From positions 2,286,501 through 2,350,500 of the forward strand of contig NZ_JADOVJ010000001.1 in assembly GCF_015752315.1 (NCBI RefSeq): a stretch of 64,000 nt of DNA. Reading direction: 5' to 3'. Below the pieces are notes generated by a model that was not told the origin of the DNA, ran no database searches, and was given only the letters and a program-made list of their open reading frames with translations. The DNA comes from Nocardioides luteus. Its GTDB lineage: Bacteria > Actinomycetota > Actinomycetes > Propionibacteriales > Nocardioidaceae. Both the position numbers and the translations under genes were made by a program. Below, one piece after another: positions 17,557 to 26,111 of this stretch. Numbering within the stretch: the first letter of the stretch is position 1; each line of letters opens with the position of its first letter.

Positions 17557-18762
17557 TCAGCCCACGTACGGCCGGGTCCTCCGCATCTCCAGCCGCGCGA
17601 CCGTCCGACGATGCACGGCGTCGGGGCCGTCGACGATGCGCAGCACCCGCGCCCAGGCGTAGAAGTACGCCAGCGGGGTGTCGTCGGAGACGCCGGCTCC
17701 GCCGAAGACCTCGATCGCGCGGTCGATGACCGCGGTCGCCATCGCCGGCGCCGACACCTTGATCGCGCTGATCTCGCTGCGGGCGGCCTTGGCGCCGTAC
17801 GTGTCGATCTTCCAGGCCGCTTCGAGGACGTGGAGCCGGGCCTGATCGATCTCGATGCGTGACTGCGCGATGTGGTCCTGCACGTTGGCGTAGTCGGACA
17901 GCGGCTGTCCGAACGCGACCCGGCTGCGCGCGCGCTCGACCATGAGGGCGAGGGCGCGCTCAGCCATGCCGATGGCCCGCATCGCGTGATGGATCCGCCC
18001 CGGCCCGAGCCTCGCCTGGGAGATGAGGAACCCGTCGCCCTCCTCGGCGAGGAGGTTGGCGACCGGGACGCGTACGTCGCGGAAGACGATCTCCGAGTGT
18101 CCGTGCTGGTCCTGGTAGCCGAAGATCGGCAGGTGTCGTTCGATCTCGAGGCCCGGGGCATCCCGAGGCACGAGCACCATCGACTGCTGCCGGTGGGTCT
18201 CGGCGTCGGGATCCGTCTTCCCCATGACGATGAAGATCTGGCAGCGCTCGTCGGCGGCGCCGGTGATGAACCACTTGCGGCCGTTGATGACGTAGTCGTC
18301 GCCGTCGCGGGTGATGAGGGTGGTGATGTTGGTGGCGTCGGAGGAGGCGACCTCCGGCTCCGTCATCGCGAAGGCCGAGCGGATCTCACCGGCCAGGAGC
18401 GGTTCGAGCCACCGCTTGCGCTGCTCGTCGGTGGCGAACAGCTCGAGGGTCTCCATGTTGCCGGTGTCGGGCGCCTGGCAGTTGATCGCCTCGGGCGCGA
18501 TCACGGGCGACCACCCCGAGATCTCGGCGACCGAGGCGTAGTCGGCGTTGGTCAGGCCGGAGTGCTGGGGAAGGAAGAGGTTCCACAGCCCGCGTCTGCG
18601 TGCCTCGTGCTTCAGGTCCTCCATGACCGGCGGATGAGTGTGCTCGCCGTGCTCGCGCAGGTGGGCGTGCCAGACCGGTTCGGCGGGGAAGACATGCGTG
18701 CGCATGAAGTCCCACATGTTCTCGCAGGCCTCCTGGGCCTTGGCCGATGGTGCGAAGTCCAT
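17557..18762 (-). CDS. Acyl-CoA dehydrogenase, ACAD10/11-like
   Basis: FAD enzyme of 401 residues. It has the ACAD FAD/substrate region (SAFAMTEPEVASSDATN, residues about 128-145) and the C-terminal VFGGAGVSDDTPLAYFYA...DGPDAVH typical of the ACAD10/11 branch. In that branch the enzyme works with an APH-type kinase on 4-hydroxyacyl-CoAs by removing phosphate from a 4-phosphoacyl-CoA. The gene is 17 nt downstream of an APH-fold kinase gene in the same operon, which supports that role. A paralogue is at 27103-28314. The substrate is inferred. Confidence 0.88.
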   Translation of the reverse strand: MDFAPSAKAQEACENMWDFMRTHVFPAEPVWHAHLREHGEHTHPPVMEDLKHEARRRGLWNLFLPQHSGLTNADYASVAEISGWSPVIAPEAINCQAPDTGNMETLELFATDEQRKRWLEPLLAGEIRSAFAMTEPEVASSDATNITTLITRDGDDYVINGRKWFITGAADERCQIFIVMGKTDPDAETHRQQSMVLVPRDAPGLEIERHLPIFGYQDQHGHSEIVFRDVRVPVANLLAEEGDGFLISQARLGPGRIHHAMRAIGMAERALALMVERARSRVAFGQPLSDYANVQDHIAQSRIEIDQARLHVLEAAWKIDTYGAKAARSEISAIKVSAPAMATAVIDRAIEVFGGAGVSDDTPLAYFYAWARVLRIVDGPDAVHRRTVARLEMRRTRPYVG

Positions 18763-18779
18763 CTCGGTGCTCCTTGGGA

Positions 18780-19817
18780 TCAGATCAGGTCGAGGCCGGC
18801 GCGGGCGAGCGCGAGGATCTCGTCGTCGAGGTCGCCGAAGTCCTGGCCGCCCATCGCTCCGTCGCGGGACCTGTTGGCGACGCCCTGGGCGATGACGGCG
18901 AACTTGAAGTGGGCCAGCGCGACGTGGAAGTCCAGGTCGTCCAGGCTCATCCCGGTCGTACGCGCATAGCGCTCCAGCAGTTGCGAGCGGGTCGGGAAGC
19001 CGGGCTGGTCGGTGACGGCCGGCGTCAGCGAGGAGATCGGCGGTTCGCCCGGGTGGCGCCAGAACATCAAGGCATAGCCCAGGTCGGTGAGCGGGTCGCC
19101 GAGCGTGGACAGCTCCCAGTCGAGGACCGCGTTGATCGTGCCCGGGTCGTCGAGGTGGAGGACGCAGTTGTCGATGCGGTAGTCGCCATGGACGATCGAG
19201 GTGGCCTGCTGGGCGGGTACGCGACCGGCGAGACGGCCGGCGAGCTCGTCGACCTCGGGCACGTCGTGGGTGCGCGAGCTCTCCCACTGCCTGGTCCAGC
19301 GGCGCACCTGTCGCTCGGCGTAGCCATCGGGTCGGCCGTAGTCGCCCAGGCCGACCTCGCCCGGGTCGACGGCGTGGAGCGCGGCGAGGGCGTCGATGAA
19401 GGCGAAGCCGAGTCGCTGCCGCTCCTCGGCGGTCGCCGCGTACCCGGTGGGGAGGGCCTCGCGGACGATGTGCCCGGGGACCCGCTCCATCACGTAGCAA
19501 CGGATCCCGATCAGCTCGCCGGCGTCGGCCATCACGATCCGCGCCACCGGCACGGGCGAGCTCGCCAGCGCCGCCTGCACACGGGCCTCGCGGAGCATGT
19601 CGTGAGCGCTCGGCAGCAGCTCGCCGGTCGGTGGGCGACGCAGCACGAGCTCGCCGGCGGGGGAGGAGAGCAGGAAGGTCAGGTTCGACTTGCCGCCGCT
19701 GATCAGCTCGGCTCGGACCTCGCTCCACCCGGGCTCGCCGGTCGCCTCGACCAGTGCCGGCGCGAGTCGTTCCAGTCCCGCCAGCTCGGCCGCCGACACC
19801 GCTGCGATCTCGGTCAT
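18780..19817 (-). CDS. APH-fold phosphotransferase, likely acyl-CoA hydroxyl kinase
   Basis: 345 residues with the aminoglycoside phosphotransferase/choline kinase fold. The catalytic loop is HGDYRIDN and the metal-binding aspartate is in VLDWELSTLGDP. It is not an antibiotic kinase by context: it is cotranscribed with an ACAD10/11-like dehydrogenase, as in mammalian ACAD10/11 fusions and bacterial LvaA-LvaC, where the kinase phosphorylates the 4-hydroxyl of a 4-hydroxyacyl-CoA. ATG 19817 has AGGAGG 6 nt upstream. The operator at 19858-19870 lies in the divergent promoter. Confidence 0.85.
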   Translation of the reverse strand: MTEIAAVSAAELAGLERLAPALVEATGEPGWSEVRAELISGGKSNLTFLLSSPAGELVLRRPPTGELLPSAHDMLREARVQAALASSPVPVARIVMADAGELIGIRCYVMERVPGHIVREALPTGYAATAEERQRLGFAFIDALAALHAVDPGEVGLGDYGRPDGYAERQVRRWTRQWESSRTHDVPEVDELAGRLAGRVPAQQATSIVHGDYRIDNCVLHLDDPGTINAVLDWELSTLGDPLTDLGYALMFWRHPGEPPISSLTPAVTDQPGFPTRSQLLERYARTTGMSLDDLDFHVALAHFKFAVIAQGVANRSRDGAMGGQDFGDLDDEILALARAGLDLI

Positions 19818-19857
19818 CACGCCTCCTGTCGCTCGTGTGGGCGCACACCCTTGTAAT

Positions 19858-19870
19858 TGAAGTGAATTCA
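19858..19870. promoter_or_regulatory. Regulon operator, exact TGAA-N5-TTCA (kinase/ACAD promoter)
   Basis: TGAAGTGAATTCA, extended to TTGAA-N5-TTCAA. Lies in the 98-bp gap between the divergent kinase and the 365-residue ACAD gene. Confidence 0.6.
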
Positions 19871-19915
19871 AGTAGTGTGATGACACTAGCGGATACCCGG
19901 TTCGAGGAGAAGCCC

Positions 19916-21013
19916 ATGACCCAGAGCCTGGCCGTCTGGCCAGAAGCCGCCCCGTCGATCGTCGCGCCGATCGAGGAGCACGAGCAGCTGCGCGACGTGG
20001 TCCGTCATCTGCTCGATCGCGACGCCGACCATCAGGCCGTACGCCACGCCGCCGACTCGGCGCGAGGGTGGTCGGACGACCTGTGGCTGAGGCTGAACAA
20101 GGAGCTGGACGTCGGCTCGATGATCGTCCCCGAGGAGCGCGGCGGAGCCGGCTTCGGCCTGCGCGACCTCGCCGTCGTGCTGGAGGAGGCGGGTGCGGCG
20201 CTGCTTCCCGAGCCCGTCCTCGAGTCGTCGGTGCTGACCGCGCTGACGTTCTCGCTCGCCGACGACACCGAGGCTGTGCGCGAGATGCTGGCCGCCGTCG
20301 CCGCGGGTGACCTCGTCGGCACGGTCGCGCTCTCCGCAGCGGTCCGGGTGGTCGACGGCAGGGCCACCGGGACACTGGCCCGGGTCGTCGCCGGTGCCGA
20401 CATCGACCTCGTCGTCTTCGGCGGTGAGGACGGAGTTTTCGTCGTTCGCCGGACAGACCCCGGCGTCGAGACCCGCCGGCTCGAGGTCCTCGACACGACC
20501 CGTCGCCAGGCCGACGTCGTGCTCAGCGGCGCAGAGGTCCTCCGCGTCGTCGGTGCCGAGCGGGCCGAGCAGGTCCTGGCGCGCGTACGCCGGGCCGCCA
20601 CCGTCGCCGTCGCGGCCGAGCACGTCGGCATCATCCGCCACCAGCTCGATGCCGTGGTCGAGTACGTCGGCCAGCGCGAGCAGTTCGGCCGGCCGATCGG
20701 TTCCTTCCAGGCGATCAAGCATCGCCTCGCCGACGGGCTCGTCGACCTGCAGCGTGCACGCTCCGCCGTCGTCTACGCCGCGGCGCTCTACGACGAGAAC
20801 CCCGATGCGGCCCTGGCCGCCGAGGTCGCCGGGGCCGTGGCCACCGATGCCGTGATCCGTACGGTGCACGAGGCCGTGCAGCTGCACGGTGGCATCGGGT
20901 TCACCTGGGAGCATCCGGCCCACTTCTACGTCCGACGCGCCCTGGGCGACGAGGGCATCTTCGGCAGCGCCCGGGAGCATCGCACCCGCATCGCGGACCT
21001 CGCCGGGATCTGA
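19916..21013 (+). CDS. Acyl-CoA dehydrogenase, short (beta-type) subunit
   Basis: FAD-fold acyl-CoA dehydrogenase of 365 residues. The N-terminal helical domain has PEERGGAGFGLRD, and the C-terminal domain has REQFGRPIGSFQAIKH and LHGGIGFTWEHPAH. Actinobacterial steroid-type ACADs are often heteromers of a short subunit like this and a ~400-residue one; the enzyme at 24918-26111 is a candidate partner (inference). ATG 19916 has GAGGAGA at 19904-19910; an in-frame ATG at 19880 is less likely. Single gene under the operator at 19858. Confidence 0.85.
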   Translation: MTQSLAVWPEAAPSIVAPIEEHEQLRDVVRHLLDRDADHQAVRHAADSARGWSDDLWLRLNKELDVGSMIVPEERGGAGFGLRDLAVVLEEAGAALLPEPVLESSVLTALTFSLADDTEAVREMLAAVAAGDLVGTVALSAAVRVVDGRATGTLARVVAGADIDLVVFGGEDGVFVVRRTDPGVETRRLEVLDTTRRQADVVLSGAEVLRVVGAERAEQVLARVRRAATVAVAAEHVGIIRHQLDAVVEYVGQREQFGRPIGSFQAIKHRLADGLVDLQRARSAVVYAAALYDENPDAALAAEVAGAVATDAVIRTVHEAVQLHGGIGFTWEHPAHFYVRRALGDEGIFGSAREHRTRIADLAGI

Positions 21014-21018
21014 GGCCG

Positions 21019-21048
21019 GGGGCGTGGTGGCGGGCGCCCCCACGCCCC
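21019..21048. terminator. Hairpin between ACAD and flavoprotein genes
   Basis: GGGGCGTGG at 21019-21027 pairs with CCACGCCCC at 21040-21048 around a 12-nt loop, in the 50-nt convergent gap. No T tract. Confidence 0.5.
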
Positions 21049-21063
21049 GCTCGGCTCAGAAGG

Positions 21064-22386
21064 TCAGCTGCCCTCCAGGTGCGTGCGAGCGGCGGTCAGC
21101 CCGAACACGATCGCCGCGGCGAGACCGCCGGCGTACGCCCGGTTCCACAGGCCGCCCGTGTCGGACCCGGCCGCCAGGAGGCCAGGGATCGGAGCGCCGT
21201 CGACCGCCAGGACCCGCGCCCGCTCGTCGATCAGCACCCCGACGAACGGGAACGTGATCGCGGGCGTGGTCTCGACGACGTAGTACGGCGGCTCGTCGAG
21301 CGGTGTGGCGTCGAGCTTCCTGCCCGGCGTCGTCCCCGCGGCGACCTCCGCGTTGAAGCGCTCGATCGCCGAGCGGATGGCAGCCCCGTCGTAGCCCCAC
21401 TCCTCCGGCAGGTACTCCAGCTCCTCGAGCGACTCCGCCAGGCCCGTGCGTCCGCCCCGCTTCGACGCGAGCGCGAACTTGTCGACGCTCACCGCCCCCT
21501 CGACGTACGCCGGCACCATCCAGTCGCGACGGACCCGCGCGTCGGCGATGAGCAGTCCGCGGGCCTCCGGCTGCTCGCTCAGCGCGACCGTGGTGAGGTG
21601 GTCGCCGAGCGTCTCGTCGACGAACCGCTCGTTGTCGAGGTTGAAGAGCAGCGCGTGCTCGCTGTAGTAGAGCGAGAGGTCGACGAAGTCGCCGGAGTCC
21701 TTGAACGGTACGCCGCTCGGCACCAGGTGGCCGTAGAAGCCGGCGCGCTCGAGGCCCGTCGCGGCCCCTACGGCCGTCGCCAGACGTAGTCCGTCGCCCC
21801 TGCTGTTCGGGTTGGACCGCAGGGGCAGTGCGCCGGCACCTGGGCCGAGCAGCTTCTCGCGCATCTCGGGGTCGGCCTGGAAGCCGCCGGTGGCGAGGAC
21901 CGTGGTACGTGCCCGGATCTCCACGACCTCGTCCGTGGGCAGCCGCAGGCGGGCGCCGGCAACGGCACCGTCGTCGACGAGGAGCTCCTCGGTCGTGGTC
22001 GAGAGCAGCACCTGGCCGCCTGACTCCGTGACCATGCGACGGCAGGTGTCGACGTACTGGTTGGTGTCGAAGCCGTGGCCCTGACCGAAGGAGAGGATCC
22101 GCTGGGAGGCGCCGGCTTCGACCCCGGTGCTGCGGATCCAGTCCACCGCGGCGTCGAACCGCTCGACGAGGGTCCGCTTGAGGGCCTCGTCGCCGCCGGG
22201 ATTCTGCTCGTCCATCACCGCATCCGTCGGAGCGGTCCAGATGTAGCCGGCGAACCGTCCGGAGCCACCCACGTCGGAGGAGACCTCAACGACGGTGACG
22301 CGCTGTCCGTCACGCGATGCGCGGGCGGCGGCGGTGAGTCCGGCCATGCCGCCGCCGATGACCAGGAGGTCGGGGGAGAGGTCCAT
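21064..22386 (-). CDS. FAD-dependent dehydrogenase, fumarate reductase/KstD-like
   Basis: Flavoprotein of 440 residues. GGGMAGLTAA near the N-terminus is the dinucleotide motif, followed by an acidic VVEVSSDVGGSG. RSNPNSRGDGLRLA and the C-terminal AGSDTGGLWNRAYAGGLAAA complete the FAD site. The family contains fumarate reductase flavoproteins and 3-ketosteroid delta-1-dehydrogenases, so a role in desaturating or reducing a ring or enone is plausible; I cannot assign the substrate. It is divergent from the crotonase gene, with two operators between. Confidence 0.82.
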   Translation of the reverse strand: MDLSPDLLVIGGGMAGLTAAARASRDGQRVTVVEVSSDVGGSGRFAGYIWTAPTDAVMDEQNPGGDEALKRTLVERFDAAVDWIRSTGVEAGASQRILSFGQGHGFDTNQYVDTCRRMVTESGGQVLLSTTTEELLVDDGAVAGARLRLPTDEVVEIRARTTVLATGGFQADPEMREKLLGPGAGALPLRSNPNSRGDGLRLATAVGAATGLERAGFYGHLVPSGVPFKDSGDFVDLSLYYSEHALLFNLDNERFVDETLGDHLTTVALSEQPEARGLLIADARVRRDWMVPAYVEGAVSVDKFALASKRGGRTGLAESLEELEYLPEEWGYDGAAIRSAIERFNAEVAAGTTPGRKLDATPLDEPPYYVVETTPAITFPFVGVLIDERARVLAVDGAPIPGLLAAGSDTGGLWNRAYAGGLAAAIVFGLTAARTHLEGS

Positions 22387-22452
22387 GAGCGCCTTTCGTC
22401 CTGCCCGGCAGTGCACCCGGGTTCGTGATGATGTTCTCGCGACCGTACCAAT

Positions 22453-22465
22453 CGAACTAACTTCA
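22453..22465. promoter_or_regulatory. Regulon operator, one mismatch (CGAA-N5-TTCA)
   Basis: CGAACTAACTTCA. The reverse complement of 22453-22469 matches 47391-47407 at 16 of 17 bases, so both belong to one family. Lies 67 bp before the flavoprotein start. Confidence 0.5.
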
Positions 22466-22507
22466 GTTCAACGATTGACGGAGAGTGACGAACGTCCCAT
22501 ACTGAAG

Positions 22508-22520
22508 TGAATCCACTTCA
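22508..22520. promoter_or_regulatory. Regulon operator, exact TGAA-N5-TTCA (crotonase promoter)
   Basis: TGAATCCACTTCA, embedded in a larger repeat TGAAGTG-AATC-CACTTCA (22503-22520) with perfect 7-bp arms. It is 55 bp from the upstream site at 22453. Confidence 0.62.
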
Positions 22521-22548
22521 TATTGCCACCGACCGAAAGGCACCGGCC

Positions 22549-23340
22549 ATGGTTGTCAACACCGACCACGTCGTTCTCGAGAAGGACGGCGGCGTCGCCC
22601 GCGTCTGGCTCAACCGTCCGCACAAGAAGAACGCGGTCACCGTCGAGCTGCTCCACCGCCTGGACGAGATCATCAAGGAGGTCGACGAGGACCCCGAGCT
22701 GAAGGTGCTGGTGCTCCGCGGCCGCGGCAACACCTTCTGCTCCGGCTTCGACCTCGACGAGCTCCTGGAGAACTACGTCGGCAACACCATGGCCATGGAG
22801 GTCGCGGTGCTCTCCGCCCAGGTCTGCGACCGGCTCTACCAGATGAACACGCCGTCCGTCGCCGTCCTCGAGGGGTACGTCACCGCCGGCGGTTTCGAGC
22901 TGATGATCTCCTGCGACTTCGCGGTCTCCGCGGACGACGCCAAGATCGGCGACTTCCACATCCGTCGCGCCCTCTTCGGCGGCGCCGGCCCGATCTACCG
23001 CCTGCCCCGCATGATCGGTCTGCGCAAGACCAAGGAGCTCATGCTGACCGGCAAGCTCCTCTCCGGCCAGGAGGCCAAGGACTTCGACCTGATCAACGAC
23101 TCGGCCCCGGCCGAGCAGCTCGACCAGCTCGTCGAGGATTTCGTCGCGCCGATCATCGACAAGAGCCCGTTCGCGATGCGGCTGACCAAGATGGCGATCA
23201 ACCAGGGCCTCGACGCGGACGTCCGCTCACTGATGGTCATGGAGCACCTCGCCGTCGGCAACGCCCTCCAGTCGGAGGACGCCAAGGAGGGTGTGGAGGC
23301 CTTCCTCGGCAAGCGCGAGCCCAAGTGGGTCGGCCGCTGA
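22549..23340 (+). CDS. Crotonase/enoyl-CoA hydratase-isomerase family protein
   Basis: 263 residues with the crotonase fold. Oxyanion-hole segments are NTFCSGFDLDEL (about 64-75) and YVTAGGFELM (about 108-117). The usual second glutamate of hydratases is missing: the matching stretch reads IGDFHIRRALFGGAG, so it may be an isomerase, hydrolase or ring-opening enzyme rather than a classic hydratase. ATG 22549 has AAAGG 8 nt upstream. First gene of a long plus-strand run; the DUF35 gene follows after 46 nt. Confidence 0.87.
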   Translation: MVVNTDHVVLEKDGGVARVWLNRPHKKNAVTVELLHRLDEIIKEVDEDPELKVLVLRGRGNTFCSGFDLDELLENYVGNTMAMEVAVLSAQVCDRLYQMNTPSVAVLEGYVTAGGFELMISCDFAVSADDAKIGDFHIRRALFGGAGPIYRLPRMIGLRKTKELMLTGKLLSGQEAKDFDLINDSAPAEQLDQLVEDFVAPIIDKSPFAMRLTKMAINQGLDADVRSLMVMEHLAVGNALQSEDAKEGVEAFLGKREPKWVGR

Positions 23341-23386
23341 TCCGCAGCTGACCCGACCGACGAGTCATCCTGGTGAGGAGAGCGAA

Positions 23387-23767
23387 GTGACGGACGTGCA
23401 GACCCCTGCCCTCAAGGGGAGCCGGTGTGCCGACTGCGGCAACGTGGCCTTCCCGGAGGCGCGGGGCTGCCAACGCTGTGGTGCGGTGGCGATGGAGCCG
23501 GTGGACCTCGGACGGCGTGGCACGGTGTGGGGCTTCACCATCCAGCGGTTTGCGCCGAAGTCGCCGCCGTACGTTCCCCCGGCCGACGGCTTCCGGCCCT
23601 TCGCGGTCGGCTACGTCGAGCTGCCCGAAGGAGTGAAGGTCGAGGCGGTCCTGGACTGCGCGGACTTCGCCGACCTCGAGGAGCAGGCGCCGGTCGAGCT
23701 GGTCGCCACCACGCCGGTGCCGCGGTTCGCCGCGACCGGCGCCGGCTCCGCGACGGAGGAGAGCTGA
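23387..23767 (+). CDS. DUF35 OB-fold protein with zinc ribbon, thiolase partner
   Basis: 126 residues. Two CxxC pairs near the N-terminus (CADCG, CQRCG) form the rubredoxin-like zinc ribbon, followed by the OB-fold domain. DUF35 proteins bind acyl-CoA and form complexes with SCP2-type thiolases or aldolases, as in steroid side-chain degradation. The stop overlaps the start of the thiolase gene (TGATG), strong evidence for a complex. GTG 23387 has GAGGAGAG upstream. Confidence 0.87.
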   Translation: MTDVQTPALKGSRCADCGNVAFPEARGCQRCGAVAMEPVDLGRRGTVWGFTIQRFAPKSPPYVPPADGFRPFAVGYVELPEGVKVEAVLDCADFADLEEQAPVELVATTPVPRFAATGAGSATEES

Positions 23768-24915
23768 TGTCGAACGTCTCCATCATCGGCGCCGGACTCT
23801 CGAAGTTCGGTCGCCAGAACGGGGTGACGGGCCGGGAGATGGCGGTGACGGCGATCCATGCCGCGCTCGCCGACGCCCAGCTCGAGTGGCCGGACATCCA
23901 GGTCGCCTTCGGTGGCAGCGACGGTGCCGGCCTCGCCGACACCCTCGTCGCCGACCTCGGCCTCACCGGGATCCCGTTCACCAACGTCAAGAACGGCTGC
24001 GCCACCGGCGGCAGCGCCCTGGTCTCCGCCGTCAACGCGATCCGCTCGGGACAGGCCGAGGTGGCTCTCGCGGTCGGCTTCGACAAGCACCCGCGGGGCG
24101 CCTTCGACCCGCGCCCGGAGGACTGGGGTCTCGACCTCGGCTACGGCGAGGCCGGGCTGATGGTCACCACGCAGTTCTTCGGCATCAAGATCGCCCGCTA
24201 CATGCGGGAGTACGGGATCACCGACGCCACGCTCGGCCGGGTCGCCGCCAAGGCCTATCGCAACGGCTCCCTCAACCCGAACGCCTGGCGGCGCGACCCG
24301 ATCAGCGAGGAGGAGATCCTCTCCGCCGACATGGTCAACGACCCGCTGACCCGGCTCATGTTCTGCTCGCCGGGCGAGGGCGGTGCGGCGATCATCGTCG
24401 CCAGCGAGGCCGCTGCTCGGAAGGCGGGCCTACGGCCCGTACAGCTGCTGTCGGTGGCCGCGCGCACCCGGAAGTTCGGCTCCTTCGAGGTCTTCAGCCC
24501 CGCCGTCCAGGGGCACGGTCGTCCCTCGAGCGTGAGCGCGGACGCGGCGGCGGCAGCGTTCGCCATGGCAGGGGTCACCCCCGACCAGATCGATGTAGCG
24601 CAGCTCCAGGACACCGAGAGCGGGGCCGAGGTGATGCACCTGGCCGAGTGCGGTTTCTGCAAGGACGGTGAGCAGGAGGACCTCATCGCCTCCGGCGCCA
24701 CCGAGATCGGAGGTCAGCTGCCGGTCAACACCGACGGTGGCTGCATCGCCAACGGGGAGCCGATCGGTGCCTCCGGTCTGCGGCAGGTGCACGAGATCGT
24801 CACCCAGCTGCGCGGCGAGGCCGGCGACCGGCAGGTTCCCGGCAGCCCGAAGCTCGGCTTCACCCACGTCTACGGCGCACCCGGCATCAGCGCGTGCACC
24901 GTCCTGGGGGTGTGA
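23767..24915 (+). CDS. SCP2-type thiolase or aldolase, DUF35-associated
   Basis: 382 residues with the thiolase fold. The nucleophile cysteine is in NGCATGGSA (about residue 80). The second active-site motif, usually GHPxGxxG, reads NGEPIGASG, so its histidine is replaced by glutamate. The last cysteine region is GISACTVLGV. It could cleave a 3-oxoacyl-CoA or act as a retro-aldolase, as the DUF35-bound Ltp2 does; the retained cysteine favours a thiolase. The start is coupled to the DUF35 gene and the stop sits 2 nt before the next ATG. Confidence 0.83.
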   Translation: MSNVSIIGAGLSKFGRQNGVTGREMAVTAIHAALADAQLEWPDIQVAFGGSDGAGLADTLVADLGLTGIPFTNVKNGCATGGSALVSAVNAIRSGQAEVALAVGFDKHPRGAFDPRPEDWGLDLGYGEAGLMVTTQFFGIKIARYMREYGITDATLGRVAAKAYRNGSLNPNAWRRDPISEEEILSADMVNDPLTRLMFCSPGEGGAAIIVASEAAARKAGLRPVQLLSVAARTRKFGSFEVFSPAVQGHGRPSSVSADAAAAAFAMAGVTPDQIDVAQLQDTESGAEVMHLAECGFCKDGEQEDLIASGATEIGGQLPVNTDGGCIANGEPIGASGLRQVHEIVTQLRGEAGDRQVPGSPKLGFTHVYGAPGISACTVLGV

Positions 24916-24917
24916 GC

Positions 24918-26111
24918 ATGATCGGGCTGGAGGAGTTCCTGGCCGAGGGCCGCTCCTGGCTGGCCTCCGTCGCCGACGTACGCACCACCCACGCTTGGGG
25001 CGAGGGCTCGGACTCCGTCGCGGTCTTCGAGAACTGGACCGCCGCGCAGGAGCGTGCCGAGACCGATCGCATCCGGGCGTACGAGCAGGCCAAGTTCGAC
25101 GCCGGGTTCGGTGCGATCACCTGGTCGGCGGAGTACGGAGGCCGTGGCCTGCCGGTCGCGTACCTGCTCGCCTTCCGGCGCCTCGAGGCCGAGTACGACG
25201 TGCCTCGGCGCACCGAGATGTTCCCGGTCACCCAGCAGCTCATCGCGCCGACCATCGCGCAGTGGGGGACCGAGGAGCAGCGGGCGACCTACGTGCGCGC
25301 CATGCTGCGTACGGATCTGATCGCCTGCCAGCTCTTCTCCGAGACCGAGGCCGGCTCCGACCTCGCGGCGGTACGCACCAGGGCGACCCGCCTGGACGAC
25401 GGCCGGTGGCGGCTCGACGGGCACAAGGTCTGGACCTCGGGTGCCCGGGTCGCTGACTACGGGGTCGCGGTCACCCGCACCGATCCCTCGGCCGCCAAGC
25501 ACGCCGGTCTCACGGTCTTCATCGTGCCGATGGATGCCGAGGGCGTGACCGTACGCCCGATCCGGCAGATGACGGGCGGGACGTCGTTCAACGAGGTCTA
25601 CCTCGACGGGGTCGTCCTCGACGACGCCCTGCGGCTCGGCCCCGAGGGCCAGGGCTGGAAGGTCGCCCTCACCGTGCTCGCCTCCGAGCGGCTCGACTCC
25701 GGGTCCCTCGGTCTGGAGAACGCCGACCAGGCCGTCGAGCTCGCCCGCAACCTCGGCCGTCCGCTCGACGCGCTCGAGCGCGACCAGGTCGCCGACCTGA
25801 TCACCCGCAGCTACGTGCAACGGCTCACCGGGATGCGCGTCGCCGCGGCCGTGGTCTCGGGTCAGGACCCGGGCCCCGAGGCGTCGGTCGGCAAGCTCCT
25901 CGCCACCGACACCATGGCGCGCACCTCGGAGGTCGTGCGTGCCCTGCTCGGTGCCGAGCTCAGCGCGAGCTCCGAGCGATGGGGCACCTGGGCGTGGACC
26001 GAGCACGTCCTGGGCGCTCCCGGCTACCGGATCGCGGGCGGCACCGACGAGATCCAGCACAACATCATCGCCGAGCGGGTGCTCGGCCTGCCCCGGGAGC
26101 CACGCCCATGA
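24918..26111 (+). CDS. Acyl-CoA dehydrogenase, long (alpha-type) subunit
   Basis: 397 residues. FAD and substrate region QLFSETEAGSDLA (about 138-150), HKVWTSGARVADYG, and the C-terminal GGTDEIQHNIIAERVLGLP typical of actinobacterial FadE proteins that work in heteromers. The glutamate of the YEGT motif in classic ACADs is glycine here. A partner could be the 365-residue ACAD at 19916. Translation is coupled with the neighbours: the ATG is 2 nt after the thiolase stop, and the end overlaps the kinase start by 4 nt. Confidence 0.88.
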   Translation: MIGLEEFLAEGRSWLASVADVRTTHAWGEGSDSVAVFENWTAAQERAETDRIRAYEQAKFDAGFGAITWSAEYGGRGLPVAYLLAFRRLEAEYDVPRRTEMFPVTQQLIAPTIAQWGTEEQRATYVRAMLRTDLIACQLFSETEAGSDLAAVRTRATRLDDGRWRLDGHKVWTSGARVADYGVAVTRTDPSAAKHAGLTVFIVPMDAEGVTVRPIRQMTGGTSFNEVYLDGVVLDDALRLGPEGQGWKVALTVLASERLDSGSLGLENADQAVELARNLGRPLDALERDQVADLITRSYVQRLTGMRVAAAVVSGQDPGPEASVGKLLATDTMARTSEVVRALLGAELSASSERWGTWAWTEHVLGAPGYRIAGGTDEIQHNIIAERVLGLPREPRP

